DNA from: Ancylomarina sp. DW003
GTDB lineage: Bacteria > Bacteroidota > Bacteroidia > Bacteroidales > Marinifilaceae
Assembly (NCBI RefSeq): GCF_029029505.1
Contig: NZ_JAKJSD010000013.1
Location: 1 to 64,000 of the forward strand
Direction: 5' to 3'
DNA length: 64,000 bases
Shown here: positions 19,292 to 26,877 of the stretch, piece by piece
Layout of the letters: the number at the start of each line of letters is the position of its first letter
How positions within the stretch are numbered: position 1 is the stretch's first letter
Notes under the pieces: model-generated
What the model was told of the DNA's origin: nothing
What the model saw: the letters and a program-made list of their open reading frames with translations, nothing else
Databases searched by the model: none
Made by a program: the position numbers and the translations under genes

Positions 19292-19624
19292 ATGACAAAA
19301 TTATCATCAAAACCATCAGCAGAAGCGAAAGCGCTTTCTCTTTTTTTAATGGCTTATAAAACGATAGACCCAATCTACAAAGAGAAATCTAAACGTATTA
19401 ATAGAAAATGGGATTTAGTGTTAAAAGATGAATTAACCAGAGCTGAGTATAATGAAGAGGTGCTTGAAATGTTAGCATCCTATGGCGGTTATTCAGAAGT
19501 TGTAGAGAAAACCGTTAAGTTTTATATCGAAAAAACTGGCGAGTGGACATTAAAAGGTAATGACAAATATTGCCAGGACGCTCAACTAGTTGCTGATAAA
19601 CTACTGAAAAAGGAAACAGACTAA
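19292..19624 (+). CDS. Unknown 110-aa basic cytoplasmic protein
   Basis: I do not recognise this protein. It is short, charged and predicted mainly alpha-helical, with no signal peptide, membrane helix or Cys. Seven of the first 40 residues are Lys and the middle holds a conserved-looking motif YNEEVLEMLASYGGY. It has a promoter box upstream and a terminator after it, and codon use like its neighbours, so it is probably a real single-gene unit. Confidence 0.7.
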   Translation: MTKLSSKPSAEAKALSLFLMAYKTIDPIYKEKSKRINRKWDLVLKDELTRAEYNEEVLEMLASYGGYSEVVEKTVKFYIEKTGEWTLKGNDKYCQDAQLVADKLLKKETD

Positions 19625-19650
19625 GGCAGAGTTTGCTTTCTAAATAATAT

Positions 19651-19683
19651 AGCCCATCCTCCACAAGAGTTTGGGCTTTTTTT
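19651..19683 (+). terminator. Terminator after the 110-aa gene
   Basis: AGCCCA (19651-19656) pairs with TGGGCT (19672-19677) and a run of T follows. It lies 27 bp after the stop codon. Confidence 0.7.
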
Positions 19684-19927
19684 ATATTCGTTCCCCCTAT
19701 TCCATTAGCTACCCAGCGTTTCGTTAGGAGCATTCCCCAGTATCTGGTCAAGCATCCCTACTCAGTGGTTGCCATTTCCTAAGTCCATTTTTACAGTTAC
19801 GGAGTCAACTAAGTTATTGATTTAAAAATCCGTGGTGCAAAAATATATTTATTGGGTTTTATTGGTTCCGAGAATTCGGTTTCATAAAAAATAAGCCTCT
19901 TAACACAAATTTCACCTTGTATCCAAT
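19684..19927. other. Spacer without a recognised gene
   Basis: About 240 bp between the terminator of the 110-aa gene and the strong hairpin at 19928-19969. No open frame here looks real on either strand. The following hairpin is oriented for a plus-strand transcript, so a small RNA is possible, but no plus-strand promoter could be pinned down. Confidence 0.35.
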
Positions 19928-19969
19928 AACGCCCTCTTCCTTAGCTAGCAAGAGGGCGTTAGTTTTTTT
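19928..19969 (+). terminator. Strong hairpin terminator without a visible upstream gene
   Basis: An 11-bp perfect GC-rich stem (AACGCCCTCTT with AAGAGGGCGTT), 11-nt loop, then AGTTTTTTT on the plus strand. It lies 20 bp beyond the stop of the convergent YceI-like gene. On the minus strand no T-run follows the stem. It may therefore serve read-through from 19292-19624 or an unannotated plus-strand RNA. Confidence 0.7.
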
Positions 19970-19987
19970 ATGGCACGAAGCTTTTTA

Positions 19988-20608
19988 TCAATTCAACTTT
20001 GATACCAGTTGAAATTTGATTTCAAACTTATCTTTAATCATCTTATCACCTAAGCCATCAAAAAAAGATCCTGAGCCATACTTGATATCCCATTTCGTTC
20101 TATCAATCGACAGGGTGGCATCAACTAAAAGCTCATTATTCTTAATATCTAGTTTAGCAGGAAAGCTAATCTCATGGCTAATACCTTTAATACTCAACAA
20201 ACCTTTAACGGTATAATTTGATTCGCCAGATTTAGCTCCTGAGATAGCGTCGAACTGTGTTGCCTTAAAATTTGATTCTGGAAATTTTTCTACTGAGAAA
20301 AAATCATCAGACTTTAAATGTCCAACAAGCTTATGATTATAATTTGCATCTTCGATATCGGTACAGATAATAGACGACATATCGATGTTAATTTTTGCTC
20401 CTACAATCTTATCGCCATCTAAAACGATTTTTCCATTTTTAATAGAAATGACACCTGTATGTTCGCCTGAAACTTTCTTACCTGTCCAGAATACTTTACT
20501 TTCTGATGCCTGAACTTTAAATTCTTTTACACTTTTTGCTGGCTGTTCAGCATCTACATTATTAATGAATAATAAACCCATCAATATAAATAATCCTATC
20601 TTTTTCAT
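19988..20608 (-). CDS. YceI-like lipocalin-fold periplasmic protein
   Basis: 206 aa. Residues 1-20 form a signal peptide ending in NVDA. The YceI barrel follows: SESKVFWTGKKVSGEHTGVI, IDMSSIICTDI, LKSDDFFSVEKFPE and the late TKWDIKYGSGSFFDGLGDKMI motif. The Thermus homologue binds a polyisoprenoid in its barrel, which is of interest because the next genes on this strand encode polyprenyl and terpene-cyclase-fold proteins. It has its own -7 box (20638-20645), so it is not simply the last gene of that operon. Confidence 0.88.
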   Translation of the reverse strand: MKKIGLFILMGLLFINNVDAEQPAKSVKEFKVQASESKVFWTGKKVSGEHTGVISIKNGKIVLDGDKIVGAKINIDMSSIICTDIEDANYNHKLVGHLKSDDFFSVEKFPESNFKATQFDAISGAKSGESNYTVKGLLSIKGISHEISFPAKLDIKNNELLVDATLSIDRTKWDIKYGSGSFFDGLGDKMIKDKFEIKFQLVSKLN

Positions 20609-20637
20609 GTCTATATATTTTTAATGTTTTGACATGA

Positions 20638-20645
20638 CAAACATA
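20638..20645 (-). promoter_or_regulatory. -7 promoter box of the YceI-like gene
   Basis: On the minus strand the sequence reads TATGTTTG, a full match to TAnnTTTG, 30 bp before the ATG. The -33 region has no clear TTG. Confidence 0.4.
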
Positions 20646-20695
20646 CGAGACTGCTAAGCCCGAAAAAATAAACTAGTTTAAGAAATGAAGGTCTT

Positions 20696-21265
20696 TTATT
20701 TTCTTTTTGCTCTTTTCGCCATAATTTGACTAAGAAATACAGGCGTAACACCCAAATAAGAGGAAATATGGTACTGTGGTAAACGCTTTATTAAATCGGG
20801 AAATTCAGTAATTAAATCTTCGTAGTTCTCTTCTGCAGTTTTTGAAAGTATTGAAACATAACGTTTCTGTAGAAAGATATACGATCGTTTAAGCGATGAT
20901 GCGATCTTAGAATAGTCGAACGTTAGGCTCCAAAATTTATCATCCTCAATGGAGTAAACACTACTATCCTCTATAGCTTCCAGAAAAAATGAAGTTGGCT
21001 CAGGTGTTGCTAAATCACCAATTATCTGACCTTCCTTGGCAAATAAAATATTAAACTCCTTACCTGAAGGATCTATGATATAGAAGCGTAACAAACCTTT
21101 CGAAACAATATAATGCTTAGTATTAGCTTCTCCATTCGAAAAAATCAGCTCCTTTTTCTTGAAATGCTCAAGTTTAAAGGAATTCATAATACCCGTCTCC
21201 TCATCAGTAGTTAAAGGACGTTCATAAATTCTCACAAAATATTTAGTCAGGAGATTTTCCATCAT
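20696..21265 (-). CDS. Crp/Fnr-type transcription regulator
   Basis: 189 aa from the ATG at 21265 (three start codons TTG-ATG-ATG stand in a row). Residues ~20-115 form a cyclic-nucleotide-binding-type barrel (KKKELIFSNGEANTKHYIVSKGLLRFY). The C-terminal ~60 residues carry a helix-turn-helix with YHISSYLGVTPVFLSQIMAK, as in the short Bacteroidota Crp-like regulators. No Cys cluster of the Fnr type is present, so it does not sense oxygen through [4Fe-4S]. It is the last gene of the long minus-strand series, 7 bp after the cyclase gene, and may control the locus. Confidence 0.85.
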   Translation of the reverse strand: MMENLLTKYFVRIYERPLTTDEETGIMNSFKLEHFKKKELIFSNGEANTKHYIVSKGLLRFYIIDPSGKEFNILFAKEGQIIGDLATPEPTSFFLEAIEDSSVYSIEDDKFWSLTFDYSKIASSLKRSYIFLQKRYVSILSKTAEENYEDLITEFPDLIKRLPQYHISSYLGVTPVFLSQIMAKRAKRK

Positions 21266-21272
21266 CAAGCTT

Positions 21273-23042
21273 TCAATTTATTAAATCTTTATCCAACTCC
21301 TTAAGTGCCGAGCAAGCAAAAACCAATGGGTACATATCTTCGTAATACCACAGCGAGGCAAAATAAAGTCCGATTGGCGTCGCCTTAATGTCATCCAAGT
21401 TTTCTGGAATAATCTCCATTAAACAGTCGGCTGCGCGTTCGGCTAAGCTGACTTTTCCACAAGCTGCCATAGCTCTAAGTGCCAATGAGGTTTCTTCTAT
21501 ACTTGGTGGCAAATCCTTATCGCCACCCCATCCACCATGGTGATGTTGCGTCATAGACAAAAAGCGAATTGCTTTTGCCATCATCTTATCTAAATCTTTA
21601 TAACCCGCTTTTTCTAGAGCAGATAAGCCATACAAAACAATAGAGGTTCCGTAAACCGGATTTTGATGATGCTCGGCCAGTTCGTTCCCGAACCAAAGTG
21701 GTGCAAAAGAACCATCCTGATATTGCACCTTATTTAAAAAGGCAATAGCTCGTTTTATTCGTTTATCAATCTTCTTCTGAAATTTCTTATCGAACTTATC
21801 TTTCCAAATCACAAAAGATTTAATGGCATGTGCCGTAATATCGGGACAAGAACAATCGAAAGGCAATTTGCCCCACCCTTTGCAGAAAGTTGGAAAGCCT
21901 CCATCCTTATTTTGTAGTCCCATCAACCAATTAATGCCATTCTTCACCGCATCTAACGAAACTGCCTCATCGTGGTTCAATCGATGTAATGCAATCAATG
22001 CGCCTGATGTATCATCCGTATCTGGCACACCACCTTCTAAGTCAGTCCAAGCCCAACCGCCTGGTCTTGCTTTTGTAAACGGATGTATCTTTTTGTATTG
22101 CTGATCGAGAATATTCGATTTAATCTCATCTTGTGCATTAAGCTTCTCCAGAGAATCGGAACTCAAAGCATTTAAAGACAAACTGCTCACCCAAGTGGAT
22201 AAGTTTGTGTCGATAGGCCAGCTTCCGTCTTCGCGGATGGACACTCCCAAAAACTGAGCAGCCTTTTCGCAAACTTCCAGCTTTTTATAACCCGCATTGG
22301 TCATGCTCATCAGTACAAATGCTGTTAGTGGCGTTGCCTCCAAGAAGCCACCATTATCTGGCTGTTTGGCTTTAAGCACATTCAATACTCGCTTTCGACA
22401 AATTGCTCTCACCAATCTTCTAAAAGGACCTTTTCTTGAATTCACACTTCTCACCAAACCAATAGCTATTAAAGCAGGAATGGCATAACTCACCACTGAA
22501 AGCTTCAACCAGCGAAACAATCTGTTTGGGAAAATAGCTAAGTGATAAGGTAATTGCGGAACGAGCTTCCACCCCTTTTCACCCAATCGTCCTGAGATGG
22601 CACACATAGCCAAAATAGGCACCGAGAAAGTTTGATCAGATTGATAATGTTCCAGTATGGCCTGACTAATGGTTTCGGGTTCAAGACTACCAATTCGCTT
22701 AGTCAGCCAAGCCTTTGCATCCGCAATAACCTCTTGATATTTCTCATCATCCTCTACCAAAGAGAAACTTGCCCAAGTGAGCAAAGTGGTACTCATATTC
22801 GATTGAGATCGGATGGTATCTCCCCATCCGCCATCGGGGTTTCTATTGGCTACCAACCATGAGAAACCTTGATTAATTTGAGTTTTATATTTCTCCTTAT
22901 CGAATTGTGAAAGGGCGAAAACAGCCAATGCTGTAGAAAGTGCACTGCTCGATAATCGGCCCGTCCACATTCCTTTTTCATTACGTAAGGAAAGTATTTT
23001 TTGTTCTAAGTTCTGGAAAAGTTGTTTCCTTTTCTCTACCAT
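21273..23042 (-). CDS. Class II terpene cyclase-like protein (squalene-hopene cyclase fold)
   Basis: 589 aa, alpha/alpha-barrel repeat protein. The class II catalytic acid motif DXDD is present as DTDD (341-344) in GGVPDTDDTSGALIAL, preceded by PGGWAW. QW-type repeats are seen at DGGWGD (~70), NGGFLE (~230), DGSWPID (~272), DGGFPTFCKGWGKLPFD (~380), DGSFAPLWFG (~443) and HGGWGGD (~502), and IEETSLALRA (~515) matches the SHC C-terminal part. Squalene-hopene cyclases are ~630 aa and protonate a terminal alkene with the middle Asp of DXDD. The membrane-channel segment (SVVSYAIPALIAIGLVRSV) is also visible near 182-200. Cyclase activity is likely, but the substrate is open: no squalene synthase or hpn genes lie nearby, and the upstream gene makes a polyprenyl diphosphate. 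Confidence 0.82.
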   Translation of the reverse strand: MVEKRKQLFQNLEQKILSLRNEKGMWTGRLSSSALSTALAVFALSQFDKEKYKTQINQGFSWLVANRNPDGGWGDTIRSQSNMSTTLLTWASFSLVEDDEKYQEVIADAKAWLTKRIGSLEPETISQAILEHYQSDQTFSVPILAMCAISGRLGEKGWKLVPQLPYHLAIFPNRLFRWLKLSVVSYAIPALIAIGLVRSVNSRKGPFRRLVRAICRKRVLNVLKAKQPDNGGFLEATPLTAFVLMSMTNAGYKKLEVCEKAAQFLGVSIREDGSWPIDTNLSTWVSSLSLNALSSDSLEKLNAQDEIKSNILDQQYKKIHPFTKARPGGWAWTDLEGGVPDTDDTSGALIALHRLNHDEAVSLDAVKNGINWLMGLQNKDGGFPTFCKGWGKLPFDCSCPDITAHAIKSFVIWKDKFDKKFQKKIDKRIKRAIAFLNKVQYQDGSFAPLWFGNELAEHHQNPVYGTSIVLYGLSALEKAGYKDLDKMMAKAIRFLSMTQHHHGGWGGDKDLPPSIEETSLALRAMAACGKVSLAERAADCLMEIIPENLDDIKATPIGLYFASLWYYEDMYPLVFACSALKELDKDLIN

Positions 23043-23055
23043 AAATTCACTAGAA

Positions 23056-24021
23056 TTAGATTAGTATCCCAATCCCCAGTAGAGCATAATAGGTATACTC
23101 CACATCACATGTCATATCGGCTATGCTTCCGAAAAAACCACCTGACTCATCCCAATGCAAATTAATAAAATCAAGAGATTTTTCGGATAATTCCTGTAAA
23201 TTCTCCCCGGCTAGATAAAGAGCTAGTAATGCTGTACTTGTAGATAAAACATCGGCTATAGGCAATCCTGATGCTGCTTTAAATCCTCCGCGAGGCGTAT
23301 AATTCTGCTTTAAATATTGAATAGAAGAACGATTCCTCTCCCTATTTCCTGTCATGATAATGCCTGCTGCTGTTGCCGAACTTACACCCGATTGAGACGC
23401 ATTATCGTTAGCAAAAGAGGCATCCTTACACTTTAATTCTTCAAGCTGATTTGTGATAGTATTTAAAACAGCTTCTTCGTTCAAATCTTGGAAGAGTGTC
23501 CAAACCAGAAAGGAAGCATAAACGGTAGCTTGATCGGCCTGCTTCTTATTGTGATTGTATCCGCCATCTTTCGCTTTGTATTCTTCTATCAGATCAAAAT
23601 ACGATTGACAGTTCTTCCTCAATTTCTTAATCATACGCTTCATCACCAGTTTAGCAATGAAACCATCAAAATCTGAAACGTCAACTTTTAAATTGAACTT
23701 CTGCTTTTGCTCTAGTACGAGCAGTAGGTAATAGCAACGAATGTAACACACAGCATGAATCAAATCAGCATTTTGCTTTTGATTCCAACCTTCAAGGAAA
23801 CGAAATTCCTTTTCTAAATCAAGCTTAATATCGTATGCAAAAGCTAGGGTGTAACCAAATACCGAGTAATAGATATCAGGCTTCCCTGCTCTATCCTGAA
23901 AACCGCCATTTTCATATTTGGCTTGATCCACAAATTGTCGAATTTGCAATAAAGCATCTTCACTCAACAAGTCTTTGGTTCTAAAAAGAGCTTTTAAAAT
24001 TTCCTGATTACAGTTTGTCAT
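23056..24021 (-). CDS. Prenyltransferase/squalene oxidase-repeat protein
   Basis: 321 aa, same alpha/alpha-barrel fold as protein prenyltransferase beta subunits. Visible repeats: NGGFQDRAGKPDIYYSVFG (~38), KDGGYNHNKKQADQATVYAS (~152), RGGFKAASGLPIADVLSTSTALLAL (~245) and SGGFFGSIADMTCDVEYTYYALLGI (~290). No DXDD motif, so no class II cyclase chemistry is expected; it may be a partner or chaperone of the 589-aa cyclase, or a prenyl-binding protein. Its ATG overlaps the stop of the DUF116-prenyl synthase gene by four bases, and the cyclase starts 13 bp after it, so the three are made together. Confidence 0.8.
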   Translation of the reverse strand: MTNCNQEILKALFRTKDLLSEDALLQIRQFVDQAKYENGGFQDRAGKPDIYYSVFGYTLAFAYDIKLDLEKEFRFLEGWNQKQNADLIHAVCYIRCYYLLLVLEQKQKFNLKVDVSDFDGFIAKLVMKRMIKKLRKNCQSYFDLIEEYKAKDGGYNHNKKQADQATVYASFLVWTLFQDLNEEAVLNTITNQLEELKCKDASFANDNASQSGVSSATAAGIIMTGNRERNRSSIQYLKQNYTPRGGFKAASGLPIADVLSTSTALLALYLAGENLQELSEKSLDFINLHWDESGGFFGSIADMTCDVEYTYYALLGIGILI

Positions 24022-25622
24022 CCATTCAGAATTTTATTCAAAAGGCGAGTCAATAATATCTTAAGGGCCGGACTCTTCAAATCTTTGATGCTCTTTAAAG
24101 CCATCAGCTTGTAATCCTCTAACATTTGCTCGGCTTCTTTTATGCCTTCACGTAATTCTGGTTGTTGCCAAATTTCTTTCTTCTTTGCTCCATTCCCCTT
24201 CTGAAAATCTTTAAACCAAGCTTCCATTTTCTCAGGGTGTTCACGGTTTACAATAGCCGTAACTAAAGAAGGTTGTATGGTGTTAAAAGCATTATCCAAA
24301 TTAGCTAAATTGAAATCTTCCAAATCATCCTTTATCTGATAAGCTATTCCTAAAGCTGAACTGTATGCCTTTATAACTTCCGCCAATTCATCGCCAGCTT
24401 CAGAGATGATCGCTCCAAACTGCAAAGCCACTTCAAAGGCAGGTGAGGTTTTCAGACTAAATATATTTATGATTTTCTCAACGGATAAAAGCTGTTTGTT
24501 TTTTCGCCAAAGTAATTCTTCACCTTGTCCAATAGCCAAATCTCTATGTCCATAAGAAGCTACTTTAATAAGTTTGCGCATATGCTTTACTCCCGATTCA
24601 GCTATCATTTGGTAACCGTAACCCAAGATTAAATCACCAATATTTATGGCAACTGACGTGTCGTATTGCTTGTGCAGTGTTGGTTTATCGTAGCGCTCGT
24701 CATCATCATCGACAATATCGTCGTGAACCAAAGATGCCTTGTGAAAACTCTCAATTGAAACGGCTAACTTCTGAATGCATTCATCCATTTTTGCCTCGGT
24801 TCCCATCAAGGCTTTATAAACAGCTACCATAATGAGTGGTCGCCATCGCTTACCACCTTCAGCTAACCAGTTAATCGAAATCTGAGAACTTTCATCCTCT
24901 CCTCCAAGAATAGCTCCCAGCTTTTCTTTATCAAACCAAGCTTTTACTTCCGATCGCAACGAATCAATATTGATCCAACCTCGCCAGTTGCTTTCTTTTC
25001 GGACAGGCAAAACCTCATCCAACCAAATATGATCTAACTTGGAATCTTTACAATCGTTGTTGTATAATGGAATGGCTATGGATGGAACGCCTTCTTTTAC
25101 CGCCAATGGGAACGAACGTTCGAATGAATGCAGGCAACCAACACCAATTACACATTCAACTTTTCCTGAAGTCAGCAGTGTAGTAACCGTAGTGGTTCCC
25201 TCACTCACAAGTGCATGATACCCCAACTCTTCCGCTCGGGTTAATATACCTCCTATATCGCATCGTCCACATTGTTCGCAAAGCAAACCAAGTTCATCAA
25301 ACTCAGCTGGACAATCAGTAGAATGAGCTATACATTTAGGTAGAAGTAAAATTCGACGGTTAAAAGGAATACCTGAAACGATATCGCGCCAAGAATGATT
25401 ATTGATCATTACCGCCAATAGCTTTTGATACAAGAATAGCTCAGGATGCTTTTTAATCAATTCTCCCGAATGAAAAATCACTTCTTCTTCCTGCAAGGGA
25501 GGAATCAACTCTCTTTCCGCTGCATAATCGCGAATCAAATCCCGAATCTGCTTTAGCTTTTCAGGCGATTGTGGTAAGCTATTACCCAAATCTCCCGAAG
25601 GAATATCTTTTCTTAATATCAT
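24018..25622 (-). CDS. DUF116 / polyprenyl diphosphate synthase fusion
   Basis: 534 aa with two parts. Residues ~85-205 are a DUF116-like module with seven Cys (C97, C104, C115, C118, C121, C157, C163; CEQCGRC core), which suggests one or two Fe-S clusters or zinc. Residues ~245-534 are an E-type prenyl synthase: GGKRWRP (256-262), first Asp-rich motif HDDIVDDDDER (300-310) and second motif YQIKDDLEDF (428-437). These all-trans enzymes join IPP units to an allylic diphosphate. Small residues before the first motif (ASLVHDD) hint at a product of C20 or longer, which is a weak guide. The fusion of a Cys-rich module to a prenyl synthase is not one I know as characterised. Confidence 0.85.
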   Translation of the reverse strand: MILRKDIPSGDLGNSLPQSPEKLKQIRDLIRDYAAERELIPPLQEEEVIFHSGELIKKHPELFLYQKLLAVMINNHSWRDIVSGIPFNRRILLLPKCIAHSTDCPAEFDELGLLCEQCGRCDIGGILTRAEELGYHALVSEGTTTVTTLLTSGKVECVIGVGCLHSFERSFPLAVKEGVPSIAIPLYNNDCKDSKLDHIWLDEVLPVRKESNWRGWINIDSLRSEVKAWFDKEKLGAILGGEDESSQISINWLAEGGKRWRPLIMVAVYKALMGTEAKMDECIQKLAVSIESFHKASLVHDDIVDDDDERYDKPTLHKQYDTSVAINIGDLILGYGYQMIAESGVKHMRKLIKVASYGHRDLAIGQGEELLWRKNKQLLSVEKIINIFSLKTSPAFEVALQFGAIISEAGDELAEVIKAYSSALGIAYQIKDDLEDFNLANLDNAFNTIQPSLVTAIVNREHPEKMEAWFKDFQKGNGAKKKEIWQQPELREGIKEAEQMLEDYKLMALKSIKDLKSPALKILLTRLLNKILNG

Positions 25623-25672
25623 TGTTTAGTTAGCTAAATGGTCAAATTTTAAACATTTCTCACAGAAGTATC

Positions 25673-26866
25673 TTATCCATACGCCCCAAAGCCAAAGAAT
25701 GAATGTTTCTTGGCAAAGCGATAAATAAAACTCTTCTCTGGTATTTCCTTACCTGGAATATGATGCCCTGCACAAGGTCTCATCTGGCTTAATTCCTGAA
25801 AGCTTGCGTTTCTATTCGATGAATCATAAGCCTCTGTATCTTTCAAGATAGAATTTAGATATTCTGGATCGTCAAGTAAAATACAGCCCTGCGTCTTGTT
25901 ATTAATACGCGTACGCATGCTTCTTAAAAATTCAGAGTTCTCTATAATCTGATCTAAGTTTTTGCCATCACCAATTTTCTCTTTTGCGAATTGAATTGGT
26001 GGACAAAACTCAATATCTCCAAAGGGATTAATATGATGGCTTAAGCCAATCGCACCAGGACATAAGGCTTTGCCATCTCCATCCCAATAAGTATCGATAA
26101 TCATCAATGGTGCTTTCACACGAATATCAACCATAAACTGGCGCAATTCCAGTATTTCTTCTTCGGATAAAGCCAAATCTGTCGTTGGGCGAGCTCCAAC
26201 TGGTCGGTATATATAATACCACAAGTAATGAACACCCTTGTCGATGCAAGCATTTATAAAATCTTCATTAACCAGTTCCTTGAAATTCGATTTACAAACC
26301 GAAGTTGCAACACCTGTAAAAAGCTTATTGTTGACCGAAGCTTCTATACCTTTCATAGTTCTTCCGTATACATCATTAGCGCCACGGCGAACATCACTGA
26401 CATCCTTTAATCCTTCAACACTAACCAATGGCGATACATTACCCAACTTGCGCATACGTTGAGCGTACTCATCAGATAAAAGCGTGCCATTCGTAAAGAG
26501 TTGAAAGTAGCAGTCGGAGTGTTTCTCCATCACCTCAAATAAATGAGGATACATTAAGGGTTCTCCGCCTAGCAAGCCAAAGAAATAAGATCCTTTCTTC
26601 TTTCCAGATTCAATCACATTATTGAGGGTGTCAACATCCATTCCTTTGGATTTATTGTCGATACTTACCCAACAGCCCTGACAACTCAGGTTGCAATTGT
26701 CAGTTAAAGAAATCATTAAAAATGCAGGAAATAACTCACCCTTTTTCAATCTCTTCTTATGCTTTGCCACCGTGCGCATGCCTTTCCAACCCAAATTGTA
26801 AGCTATCTTCCACAATAAGCGGAAATCCACTTGGCGCATTATTCTATTTCCTAACTTAAAAATCAT
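25673..26866 (-). CDS. Radical SAM protein
   Basis: 397 aa from the ATG at 26866. The radical SAM CxxxCxxC motif is C58-x3-C62-x2-C65 (DNCNLSCQGCW), and the GGEP SAM motif follows near residue 101. A C-terminal extension of about 150 residues has further Cys (CPGAIGL, CPPIQF, CILLDD, and CAGHH near the end) that could carry an auxiliary cluster. HpnH of hopanoid synthesis is a radical SAM enzyme acting on a terpenoid, so a similar late step is conceivable; peptide or cofactor modification is the alternative. It sits between the ferredoxin gene (11 bp) and the DUF116-prenyl synthase (50 bp). Confidence 0.88.
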   Translation of the reverse strand: MIFKLGNRIMRQVDFRLLWKIAYNLGWKGMRTVAKHKKRLKKGELFPAFLMISLTDNCNLSCQGCWVSIDNKSKGMDVDTLNNVIESGKKKGSYFFGLLGGEPLMYPHLFEVMEKHSDCYFQLFTNGTLLSDEYAQRMRKLGNVSPLVSVEGLKDVSDVRRGANDVYGRTMKGIEASVNNKLFTGVATSVCKSNFKELVNEDFINACIDKGVHYLWYYIYRPVGARPTTDLALSEEEILELRQFMVDIRVKAPLMIIDTYWDGDGKALCPGAIGLSHHINPFGDIEFCPPIQFAKEKIGDGKNLDQIIENSEFLRSMRTRINNKTQGCILLDDPEYLNSILKDTEAYDSSNRNASFQELSQMRPCAGHHIPGKEIPEKSFIYRFAKKHSFFGFGAYG

Positions 26867-26877
26867 ATTCAAACTTC

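Noticed and set aside
21273-23042. Hopanoid biosynthesis (squalene-hopene cyclase as such)
   Set aside because: The fold and DTDD motif fit, but no squalene synthase or hpn genes are nearby and the substrate cannot be inferred, so a hopanoid call is not supported.
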